Assembly: GCF_003967275.1 (NCBI RefSeq)
Contig: NZ_AP018721.1
Location: 1,736,001-1,800,000 of the forward strand
Reading direction: 5' to 3'
From: Sulfuritortus calidifontis
GTDB taxonomy: Bacteria > Pseudomonadota > Gammaproteobacteria > Burkholderiales > Thiobacillaceae
Length of the DNA stretch: 64,000 bases
Shown in pieces: positions 46,220 through 54,095 of this stretch. The translations under genes were made by a program, and so were the position numbers. Numbering within the stretch: position 1 is the first letter of the stretch; each line of letters opens with the position of its first letter. Below the pieces are notes generated by a model. The model was not told where the DNA came from. It made no database searches and saw only the letters and a list, made by a program, of their open reading frames with translations.

Positions 46220-48610
46220 ATGAACCAGATCAGCCGCAACCCCACTCCCCTGCCAGCCGAGGAATTGAACCGCCTGCATGCCTTCTGGCGCGCCTGCAAC
46301 TACCTGGCGGCCGGCATGATCTACCTGCAGGACAACCCCCTCCTGCGCGAGTCGCTCAAGCCCGAGCACATCAAGCGGCGCCTGCTCGGCCACTGGGGCG
46401 CGAGCCCGGCCCTCGCCTTCGCCTACACCCACTTGAACCGCCTGATCGTGCAAGACGATCTGAACGCCATCTTCCTGGCCGGCCCGGGCCATGGCGCCCC
46501 GGGCGTGCTGGCGCCGGTCTATCTGGAGGGCACCTATGCCGAGATCTATCCCAACAAGGGCGAAGACGTGGAAGGCCTGCGCCTGTTCTTCAAAGAGTTC
46601 TCCTTCCCGGGCGGCATCGGCAGTCACTGCACACCGGAGACCCCGGGCTCCATCCACGAGGGGGGCGAGCTGGGCTATTCCATCGCCCACGCCTTCGGCG
46701 CCGCCTTCGACAACCCCGATCTCCTGGTGGCGGTGATGGTGGGCGATGGCGAGGCGGAGACCGGACCGCTGGCCACCGCCTGGCATTCCAACAAATTCCT
46801 CAACCCCATCCGCGACGGCGCGGTGCTGCCCATCCTCAACCTCAACGGCTACAAGATCAACAACCCCACCCTGCTCGCGCGCATCAGCCACGAGGAATTG
46901 CAGCAGCTGTTCCAGGGCTACGGCTGGACACCCCACTTCGTCGAAGGCGACGACCCGATGACCTTGCACCAGACCATGGCCGCCACCCTGGAGGCCTGTG
47001 TGGCCGAAATCCGCTCCATCCAGCGGCTGGCACGCGCCAGCGGCATACCGGAGCGGCCGCGCTGGCCGATGATCGTGTTGAGGACGCCAAAGGGCTGGAC
47101 CGGGCCGAAGCAGGTGGACGGCCACAAGGTCGAGGGCTATTGGCGCGCCCACCAGGTGCCCCTGGCCAGGGTACGGGAGGACCCGGCGCATCTGCAGCTG
47201 CTGGAGGACTGGCTGCGCAGCTACCGGCCGGAGGAGCTGTTCGATGCGAACGGCCGCCTGGTGCCCGAGCTCAGGGCCCTGGCGCCCCGGGGCAAGCGCC
47301 GGATGAGCGCCAACCCCCACGCCAACGGCGGCCTTTTGCGCCGCGCCCTGCGCCTGCCGGACTTTCGCGCCTATCGCGTCGAGGTGGCGGCACCAGGTGC
47401 CAGCGAAGTGGAGAACACCCAGCCATTGGGCGAATTCCTGCGCGACATCCTGCGCCAGAACCCGGACAATTTCCGGGTCTTCGGCCCGGACGAGACCACC
47501 TCCAACCGCCTGAGCGCGGTGTATCAGGCGAGCAAGAAGACCTGGCTGGCAGACCAGCTGCCGGAGGATGCCGACGGCGGCGAGCTGGCGGCCGACGGCC
47601 GGGTGATGGAGATGCTGTCCGAACACACCCTGGAAGGCTGGCTCGAGGGCTATCTGCTCACCGGCCGGCACGGCTTCTTCTCGACCTACGAGGCCTTCGT
47701 CCACGTCATCGATTCCATGTTCAACCAGCACGCCAAATGGCTCAGCATCGCCGAGCAGATTCCCTGGCGGGCCCCGGTGTCCAGCCTCAATCTGCTGATC
47801 ACCTCCACCGTCTGGCGCCAGGATCACAACGGCTTCACCCATCAGGACCCGGGCTTTCTCGACCTGGTGGTGAACAAGAGCCCCTCGGTCACCCGCATCT
47901 ATCTGCCGCCCGACGCCAACTGCCTGCTGTCGGTGGCCGACCATTGCCTGAGGAGCAGCAATGACGTCAATGTCATCGTCTGCGACAAGCAGAGCCATCT
48001 GCAATATCTCGACATGGATGCCGCCATCCGCCACTGCACCAAGGGCATCGGCATCTGGGACTGGGCCAGCAACGATCAGGGGAGCGAGCCCGACGTGGTC
48101 TTGGCCAGTTGCGGCGACGTGCCGACCCAGGAGGCCCTGGCGGCGGTGTGCCTGCTGCGCGAGCACTTCCCGGCATTGAAGATCCGCTTCGTCAACGTGG
48201 TGGATCTGTACCGGCTCACCCCGGCGAGCGAACATCCACACGGCTTGAGCGATCGCGACTTCGACAGCCTGTTCACTCTGGACAAGCCGATCATCTTCAA
48301 CTTCCACGGCTATCCCTGGCTGATCCATCGCCTGGCCTATCGCCGCAGCAACCACCGCAACCTGCATGTGCGCGGCTACAAGGAAAAGGGCAACATCAAC
48401 ACGCCGCTGGAGCTGGCCATCCGCAACGAGATCGACCGCTTCTCGCTCGCGATCGACGTGATCAACCGGGTGCCCGGCCTCCTGGTGGCCGGCGCCCATG
48501 TCAAGGAAAAGCTCAGGGAGCTACAGATCGAGTGCCGTAATTATGCCTATGCGCACGGGGTCGACCAGCCAGAACAGGCCGGATGGACCTGGCCGCAAGC
48601 GAAGCACTGA
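46220..48610 (+). CDS. xfp: Xylulose-5-phosphate/fructose-6-phosphate phosphoketolase
   Basis: The 796-residue thiamine-diphosphate enzyme contains the substrate and cofactor motifs [55 protein letters not shown] and [10 protein letters not shown]. It cleaves xylulose-5-P or fructose-6-P to acetyl phosphate plus a shorter sugar phosphate. The ATG at 46220 follows AGAAG. Downstream of ackA on the same strand, the pair converts sugar phosphate to acetate and ATP without the lower half of glycolysis. Confidence 0.96.
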   Translation: MNQISRNPTPLPAEELNRLHAFWRACNYLAAGMIYLQDNPLLRESLKPEHIKRRLLGHWGASPALAFAYTHLNRLIVQDDLNAIFLAGPGHGAPGVLAPVYLEGTYAEIYPNKGEDVEGLRLFFKEFSFPGGIGSHCTPETPGSIHEGGELGYSIAHAFGAAFDNPDLLVAVMVGDGEAETGPLATAWHSNKFLNPIRDGAVLPILNLNGYKINNPTLLARISHEELQQLFQGYGWTPHFVEGDDPMTLHQTMAATLEACVAEIRSIQRLARASGIPERPRWPMIVLRTPKGWTGPKQVDGHKVEGYWRAHQVPLARVREDPAHLQLLEDWLRSYRPEELFDANGRLVPELRALAPRGKRRMSANPHANGGLLRRALRLPDFRAYRVEVAAPGASEVENTQPLGEFLRDILRQNPDNFRVFGPDETTSNRLSAVYQASKKTWLADQLPEDADGGELAADGRVMEMLSEHTLEGWLEGYLLTGRHGFFSTYEAFVHVIDSMFNQHAKWLSIAEQIPWRAPVSSLNLLITSTVWRQDHNGFTHQDPGFLDLVVNKSPSVTRIYLPPDANCLLSVADHCLRSSNDVNVIVCDKQSHLQYLDMDAAIRHCTKGIGIWDWASNDQGSEPDVVLASCGDVPTQEALAAVCLLREHFPALKIRFVNVVDLYRLTPASEHPHGLSDRDFDSLFTLDKPIIFNFHGYPWLIHRLAYRRSNHRNLHVRGYKEKGNINTPLELAIRNEIDRFSLAIDVINRVPGLLVAGAHVKEKLRELQIECRNYAYAHGVDQPEQAGWTWPQAKH

Positions 48611-48716
48611 GGGCGCAACCACCACCGAAACGGGCGATCGAGCCCGAACTGCCGCAAGCTTGCCAACGGCTGGCTTTTCATCTGCCGGCGGGCTGGCTAT
48701 GCTGTCGACTTAACCT

Positions 48717-49634
48717 ATGGCAAATGATCCATCCATGGAAAGATTCTCGATCGAATCGGTGCAGATCACCAGCCAGTCGTTCACGGCACTGGAAAACCTG
48801 AACGTCGCCATGGGCCACCATGCCAATTGGCTGAAGGATTTCATCCGCGGCCTGCTCTGCAACGAGGACCACCACGAGCGCGATCTCGACGAAAATGCCC
48901 ACCACCTGTGCCAGTTCGGCCAATGGTATGACGGCGACGGCAGGCTGCTGTTCCGCAACGAGCCCCTGTTCGAAGACCTGGAAGACCGGCACAAGACCAT
49001 GCACGATGCCGCCCGCGTGCTGATGCGGGCGCACCGCGCCGGGCAGCCGGTCAACCCGCAGGACTATGATCGTTTCATGGATCTGGCGATCAATTTCCAG
49101 ATGGAGGCGCGCCAGTTCCAGTACACCCTGTTGCAGCGGGTGTGCGCCATCGACCAGCTGACCGGCACCGGCAACCGCTATGCCATGTTCCACCGCTTGA
49201 TCGAGGAAAAGGAGCGCGCCGGCCGCACCGAGCACCCCTGCGTGATCGCCCTGATGGACCTGGACCGGTTCAAGCAGGTGAACGACGAGCATGGCCACAT
49301 CACCGGCGACCTCGCGTTGAAGAGCGTGTCCGATTTCCTCGTCCGCTCACTGCGCAAATACGATTCGATCTTCCGCTTCGGCGGCGAAGAGTTTTTGATC
49401 TGCCTGCCCAACACCGACCTGAAGACGGCGGAGAAGCGGCTGAATCACCTGCGCGAGGGCCTGGCCGAATTGGACATTCCGACCAGCAATGGGCAGACCA
49501 TCCGCATGACCGGCTCGTTCGGCGTCGGCTACCTGCGCTCGGGCTTCCCCATCCAGGATTCGATCCAGCACGTGGACGAGGCCCTGTACAAGGCCAAGGA
49601 AAACGGGCGCAACCGGGTCGAGGTCGCGCTCTAG
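48717..49634 (+). CDS. Diguanylate cyclase with CZB zinc-sensor domain (DgcZ-like)
   Basis: The 305-residue protein has an N-terminal CZB domain whose zinc ligands are His35 (HHANW), Cys65 (LCQFGQWYD), His92 and His96 (HKTMHD), in the same order and spacing as E. coli DgcZ. The C-terminal GGDEF domain has RFGGEEF and the inhibitory site RKYD exactly five residues before GGEEF. It should make c-di-GMP when zinc is absent and be product-inhibited. There is no membrane segment. Its TAG stop lies in the end of a MITE-like element. Confidence 0.93.
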   Translation: MANDPSMERFSIESVQITSQSFTALENLNVAMGHHANWLKDFIRGLLCNEDHHERDLDENAHHLCQFGQWYDGDGRLLFRNEPLFEDLEDRHKTMHDAARVLMRAHRAGQPVNPQDYDRFMDLAINFQMEARQFQYTLLQRVCAIDQLTGTGNRYAMFHRLIEEKERAGRTEHPCVIALMDLDRFKQVNDEHGHITGDLALKSVSDFLVRSLRKYDSIFRFGGEEFLICLPNTDLKTAEKRLNHLREGLAELDIPTSNGQTIRMTGSFGVGYLRSGFPIQDSIQHVDEALYKAKENGRNRVEVAL

Positions 49635-49897
49635 CAGGCTGTTGAAAAACGTAGCGAGGATGGCCAGATGCAAGGCGCACGGAGCACAGCGACCGAGAAA
49701 ACGAACGAAGTGAGTTTCGGCGTAGCCACATATCAAGCAGATAGGCGAGGGAGCGAAAACGAAGTTTCGGCGTAGCCAAAACGAAGTTTCGGCGCAGGCT
49801 GACCTCGGCGCCGCCGAGGTTAAGCGAAGCGGCCGAAGCCAACACCGCGCAACGCCGCAGATGGCCCACCGCAGTAGTTTTTTCAACGGCCTGCTAG
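49631..49897. mobile_element. MITE-like element with CTAG-ended inverted repeats
   Basis: The 267-nt element has terminal inverted repeats CTAGCAGGC(T/C)GTTGAAAAA on both sides. Inside are three near-repeats of AACGAAG..TTTCGGCGTAGCC (49703-49795) and an inverted CTCGGCGCCGCCGAGG at 49803-49818. It has no ORF. The terminal CTAG contains the TAG stop codon of the cyclase gene at its left end and, read leftward, of the ABC-F gene at its right end. The element is flanked by convergent genes, so it may also terminate transcription. Confidence 0.75.
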
Positions 49898-51798
49898 GCT
49901 TCGGTTCCGCGTTTCGCTTCCAACGCCTCCCAGCGGGCGAGCAAATCCAGCAGTTCCGCCTCGATGGCGCCGGCGCGCGCGTTCAGCGCCTTCACCTGTT
50001 CCGGCCGATCGCGATAGATCGCCGGATCGGCCAGACTCTCCGCCAGCTGCGCCTGCTCGGCCTCCAAGGCTTCGATCCGGCCGGGGATGGCCTCCAGCTC
50101 CTTGTTCTCCTTGTAGCTCAGGCCCGGCTTGGCCGGCTTGGGCTGGGCCTTTTCCGGCTTCGCCGCGGGCCTGTCGGCCCTGGGCTTCCCGACGGCGGCC
50201 TCGCGCCCGGCCCGATAGCGCAACCAGTCGTCGTAGCCGCCGGCGATCTCGGTCAGTCTGCCCTCGCCCTCGAACACGATGGACTGGGTGACCACGTTGT
50301 CGAGGAAGGCGCGGTCGTGCGAGACCAGCAGCACCGTGCCCGGGTAGTCCTGCAACAGCTGTTCGAGCAGCTCCAGGGTGTCGATGTCGAGGTCGTTGGT
50401 CGGCTCGTCCAGCACCAAGAGATTGGCCGGCCGGGCGAACAGCCGGGCCAGCAGCAGGCGATTGCGCTCGCCGCCGGACAGCGCCGAGACCTTGGCCCGT
50501 GCCCGTTCGGCCGGGAACAGGAAGGACTCCAGATAGGAAATCACATGCTTGCGCTCGTTGCCGATCTCGACGTAATCGGAGCCGGGCGCGATGGTGTCGA
50601 TCAGGGTCTTCTCGTCGTCCAGCGCGTTGCGGAACTGGTCGAAGTAGGCGACGTTGAGATTGGTGCCCTGGCGCACTTGGCCGCTGTCGGGCTTGAGCTC
50701 GCCCAGGATCAGGCGGATCAAGGTGGTCTTGCCGGCGCCGTTGGGGCCGATCAGGCCGATCTTGTCGCCGCGCAGGATGCGGCTGGAGAAATCGCGAATC
50801 AGCGTGCGGCCACCATAGCCGTGCGTGACGTGCGTGAGCTCGGCCACCAGCTTGCCCGAGCGCTCGCCGGTATCGAGCGCGAACTCGACCTGGCCGATGC
50901 GCTCGATGCGCGCCGCCCGTTGTCGGCGCAGGTCTTCCAGCCGGCGCACCCGGCCCTCGTTGCGGGTGCGGCGGGCCTCGATGCCCTTGCGAATCCAGGC
51001 CTCCTCCTGCTTCCAGAATTTGTCGAACTTGCGGTTGTGCACCGCCTCCACTTCCAGCTGTTCGGCCTTGGCCCGCTGGTAGGCGGCGAAGTTGCCCTGG
51101 TAGCTGCGCAGCTGGCCGCGGTCGAGCTCGACGATGCGATTGGCGACGTTGTCGAGAAAGCGCCGGTCGTGGGTGATGAAGAAGAGCGCGCCGGCAAAGC
51201 CGACCAGCAGTTCCTCCAGCCAGGCGATGGCCTCGAAGTCGAGGTGATTGGTCGGCTCGTCGAGCAGCAAGAGCTCCGGGTCGGCGACCAGGGCGCGGGC
51301 CAGGGCCACGCGCTTCTTCTGCCCGCCGGACAGGGTCTCGACCAGGGTGTCGGCCGGCAGGCCGAGCCGGCTCAGGGTCTCGTCGACCCGGCTGTTCAGG
51401 CGCCAGGCGTCGTGCACCTCCAGCTCATGGCCCAGGCGTTCCAGCTCGGCCAGGGCCGCCTCGTCGCCCTCGGCCACGCGATGGGTGGCGGCGTGGTAAT
51501 CGACGATCAACTGCGCGGCCTCGCCCAGGCCCTCGGCCACGGCATCGAATACACGGTGGCCCGGCACGAAGCTGGGCTCCTGCGGCACATAGGCCAGGCG
51601 CAAGCCGGGCTGGCGCCAGACCTCGCCGGCATCGGGCCGGGTCTCGCCGGCGACGATCTTCAAGAGGCTGGACTTGCCGGTACCGTTGCGGCCGATCAGG
51701 CCAACGCGGTCGCCCTTGTCCAACACCAGCGAGGCCCCGTCCAGCAGCGGCCAGTGGCCATAGGCCAGTTCGAGTTTGTCCAGGGTGAGCAGGGGCAT
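49894..51798 (-). CDS. uup: ABC-F ATPase, Uup type
   Basis: The 634-residue protein has two ABC domains with Walker A GLIGRNGTGKSSLLK and GLIGPNGAGKTTLI, signatures LSGGQKKRVALARAL and LSGGERNRLLLARLF, and a C-terminal coiled-coil extension (about residues 540-634). This matches Uup, an ABC-F factor that rescues or tunes ribosomes and affects transposon excision. The ATG at 51798 has a poor ribosome site. The gene ends in a MITE and follows a dksA-like gene after a terminator. Confidence 0.93.
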   Translation of the reverse strand: MPLLTLDKLELAYGHWPLLDGASLVLDKGDRVGLIGRNGTGKSSLLKIVAGETRPDAGEVWRQPGLRLAYVPQEPSFVPGHRVFDAVAEGLGEAAQLIVDYHAATHRVAEGDEAALAELERLGHELEVHDAWRLNSRVDETLSRLGLPADTLVETLSGGQKKRVALARALVADPELLLLDEPTNHLDFEAIAWLEELLVGFAGALFFITHDRRFLDNVANRIVELDRGQLRSYQGNFAAYQRAKAEQLEVEAVHNRKFDKFWKQEEAWIRKGIEARRTRNEGRVRRLEDLRRQRAARIERIGQVEFALDTGERSGKLVAELTHVTHGYGGRTLIRDFSSRILRGDKIGLIGPNGAGKTTLIRLILGELKPDSGQVRQGTNLNVAYFDQFRNALDDEKTLIDTIAPGSDYVEIGNERKHVISYLESFLFPAERARAKVSALSGGERNRLLLARLFARPANLLVLDEPTNDLDIDTLELLEQLLQDYPGTVLLVSHDRAFLDNVVTQSIVFEGEGRLTEIAGGYDDWLRYRAGREAAVGKPRADRPAAKPEKAQPKPAKPGLSYKENKELEAIPGRIEALEAEQAQLAESLADPAIYRDRPEQVKALNARAGAIEAELLDLLARWEALEAKRGTEA

Positions 51799-51802
51799 GA
51801 AA

Positions 51803-51827
51803 AACGAACGGGGCAGCGCTGCCCCGT
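51803..51827 (-). terminator. Terminator of the DksA-like gene
   Basis: A perfect 20-nt palindrome (51808-51827, arms ACGGGGCAGC/GCTGCCCCGT) is followed on the minus strand by TCGTTTTTC, ahead of the uup start codon. Confidence 0.75.
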
Positions 51828-51853
51828 CTCTTGAGCGTGATGAACAGCCGTAA

Positions 51854-52246
51854 TTATAAAGAGCCGTGCGGCTGGCCGGCGTGGGTCCTGTCGAAAGTTT
51901 CCTGGCACTGCACGCAGCGCGCCGCGGCCGGATTGGCCAACAGACGGCCGACCGGGATGGCCTTGCCGCAATCGGCGCAGACGCCGAAGTCGGCGCTGTC
52001 CAGCCGCTGCTCGGCCGCCTCCAGGGCACGGTATTCGCGCACCTCGCGCTCCATCCGTGCCGCCGACAGGTCGGCCAGGCTGGAGGCCAGGGCCTCGTCG
52101 CTGCTGTCGCCGGGCGAGCCGCCCAGCAGTTCGCGGTACTGGTTGTCGTCGCTTTCGGCCAGCGCGGCGCGAATCTCGGCCAGCAGTGCCGCTTTACGCT
52201 TTTCCAGGGCGGCGCGAACGGCTTGTCTGTCTTGTTTGCTGAGCAT
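51854..52246 (-). CDS. DksA/TraR family C4 zinc-finger protein
   Basis: The 130-residue product has a helical N-terminal coiled-coil (MLSKQDRQAVRAALEKRKAA) and a zinc finger CADCGKAIPVGRLLANPAAA followed by RCVQC (CxxC...CxxC). DksA-type proteins bind the secondary channel of RNA polymerase and work with ppGpp made by SpoT (9264). It is shorter than true DksA (151) and lacks some conserved coiled-coil tip residues, so it may be a paralogue. I use the ATG at 52246, after AGGTAAAG, not the upstream ATG at 52261. Confidence 0.9.
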   Translation of the reverse strand: MLSKQDRQAVRAALEKRKAALLAEIRAALAESDDNQYRELLGGSPGDSSDEALASSLADLSAARMEREVREYRALEAAEQRLDSADFGVCADCGKAIPVGRLLANPAAARCVQCQETFDRTHAGQPHGSL

Positions 52247-52398
52247 GATCTTTACCTGCATTTGGCAAAAGAGATTTATATCTGAATTATGGTCCCGATC
52301 CGGCCGACTGCAAGCAGGGCTTGAAAGCCATGCCCGGGCGCATGGGATTCCCGGCGGCGCTGGGTTAAAATCGCGGCAGAACGCGGTTCCGCGTTTCT

Positions 52399-52474
52399 GC
52401 CCTCGTAGCTCAGTGGATAGAGCATCCCCCTCCTAAGGGGAGGGTCGCACGTTCGATTCGTGCCGGGGGCGCCA
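52399..52474 (+). tRNA. tRNA-Arg (CCU)
   Basis: The 76-nt gene has acceptor stem GCCCTCG/CGGGGGC (one G-T pair), anticodon CCT at 52432-52434, T-loop CGTTCGATTCG and encoded CCA. A small hairpin AACGCG/CGCGTT lies just before its 5' end. Confidence 0.95.
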
Positions 52475-52542
52475 CAAAAGCCTTGTAGTGCAAGAGATTA
52501 CGCGGATTTCCATTAAATTCGCTTACTTTAGATTTCTCTCAC

Positions 52543-52575
52543 TTGTCACACCACGTTGCGACAACACTGTGACAA
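52543..52575. promoter_or_regulatory. Inverted repeat, possible operator
   Basis: TTGTCACA (52543-52550) and its exact complement TGTGACAA (52568-52575) are 17 nt apart, between the tRNA-Arg gene and the end of the secretion operon. No promoter could be placed, and no binding protein is suggested. Confidence 0.35.
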
Positions 52576-52608
52576 TAATCCAGTTGCCTAAGCATCCTAG
52601 GCTCTATC

Positions 52609-53973
52609 TCACCGCTCCCTGCCCGATTCGTGCCAGGCCTTTTGCACTGGCGACAGCAGGTACTCGGCCACGGTGCGGGTGCCGAGCAGGATTTCGGCAT
52701 AGGTTTGCATGCCGGCCGAGAGCGGCAGCTTTTCGCCTTCCAGTTCCAGGTTCATCGCCTTCAGGGTAACCAGGGCCTTGTAGACGTATTGCCGGGGCCG
52801 GCCGTTGGGATCGACCGGGCCGTTGCTGGCGGTGTTGTCGGCGGCATCGGCGCTGACGTGCTCGACGGTGCCGTCGATCATGCCGTATTTCTGGAAGGGG
52901 AAGGCGGCGAACTTCAGCCGTACCTTCTGGCCGGGGCGGACAAAGCCGATGTCTTCGTTGGACACCCAGACCTCGGCGCGCAGGGTTTCGTCCTTGGGCA
53001 CCAGGGTGAGCAGCACGGTGCCGGGCTGAACGACGGTGCCCGAGGTATGGGTGGCCAGGTCTTTGACCACGGCGGCCTGGGGCGCCTTGAGTTCCATGAG
53101 TGCCTGGCGGTGGGTTTGCTTGGCCACTTCCTGGGTCAGCTTGTCCAGGGCGTTGGCCACCTCGGTGCGCTCGGCATAGAGTTGGCGCCGGTAGTCGGAA
53201 TTGATCTGGGTGAGTTTCTTCTCGGACTGCATGATGCCGGCGCGGGCCGATTCGATGACGTGTTCCTGGGTTCTGAGTTCCTGCTCTTTCTCGATGCGCT
53301 CGCGCCGCTTGTCGCTCAGCATCAAGGGGCCGGCGAAGCCTTCCTTGGCCAGTTTGTCGTAGGCCTTTTCCTGCTCGCGATAATGCGGCAGCACCTCGGC
53401 CAGCTTGGTGCGGATTTGCTCGGCGGCGGACAGGTCTTGCCGCGCCTTGATCAGGCGGGAGCGCTCTTCGGCCAGGGCGGCCTCCAGAGCGGCGCGGTTG
53501 GCGCGGTATTGGGACTCGGTTTCCCGGGCCAAATCCGGCGGGTCGCCAGCCACGCTGCGGAAGGGGGTGCCCGACAGTTCGGCATCGATGCGGCGCAGGC
53601 CCAACTGCTTGCGGGCGTGTTCCGCCTCCAGCGATTTGGCATCGGCATCGGTGATCAGGGTGTCCATGCGCATGAGCACCTGGCCCGCCGTCACGGTTTG
53701 GCCCTCCTTGACCAGGATCTCTTTGACGATGCCGGCCTCGGACGGCTGGACGATCTTGACGTAGGTCTGCGGCACCAGCTTGCCTTCGGCCACCGAGACG
53801 ATGTCGAGCCGGCCGATGAGCATCCAAAGGATGAGGCAGCCGAGCAGAATCAGCATGGCCCAGAGGACTTTGCGGCCCATGGGGTTGGGTGATTGCGCCT
53901 GCAGGCGCAGCAGCGGCGGGGCGAAGTCGACCGGGTTTTCGACCTTGGGGAAGAGCTTGTTCAGGACATCCAT
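52609..53973 (-). CDS. Type I secretion membrane fusion protein, HlyD family
   Basis: The 454-residue protein has a short cytoplasmic N terminus, one membrane span near residues 35-58, a lipoyl-like half (SVAEGKLVPQTYVKIVQPSE), a long coiled coil (about 110-290), a second lipoyl half and a beta barrel. It bridges an ABC transporter and TolC in type I secretion. It lies directly downstream of, and on the same strand as, a giant RTX protein, its likely cargo. The ABC transporter would be elsewhere. Confidence 0.94.
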   Translation of the reverse strand: MDVLNKLFPKVENPVDFAPPLLRLQAQSPNPMGRKVLWAMLILLGCLILWMLIGRLDIVSVAEGKLVPQTYVKIVQPSEAGIVKEILVKEGQTVTAGQVLMRMDTLITDADAKSLEAEHARKQLGLRRIDAELSGTPFRSVAGDPPDLARETESQYRANRAALEAALAEERSRLIKARQDLSAAEQIRTKLAEVLPHYREQEKAYDKLAKEGFAGPLMLSDKRRERIEKEQELRTQEHVIESARAGIMQSEKKLTQINSDYRRQLYAERTEVANALDKLTQEVAKQTHRQALMELKAPQAAVVKDLATHTSGTVVQPGTVLLTLVPKDETLRAEVWVSNEDIGFVRPGQKVRLKFAAFPFQKYGMIDGTVEHVSADAADNTASNGPVDPNGRPRQYVYKALVTLKAMNLELEGEKLPLSAGMQTYAEILLGTRTVAEYLLSPVQKAWHESGRER

Positions 53974-54037
53974 TGCGGCATTGCTTCCTTACAAATTGTA
54001 GCCCGGCCCGATGAGGGGCCGCCTGCCCTCTCCTCTA

Positions 54038-54059
54038 CCCCTCCCCCATGGGGGAGGGG
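54038..54059. repeat. GC palindrome between the RTX gene and the hlyD-like gene
   Basis: A perfect 22-nt palindrome, CCCCTCCCCCA/TGGGGGAGGGG, lies 36 nt after the RTX stop codon on the minus strand. It could reduce read-through into the fusion protein gene so that cargo and exporter are made in unequal amounts. Confidence 0.65.
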
Positions 54060-54095
54060 AAGTTCGAGTGCATCCGTTTCGCTTTATCACGACGG

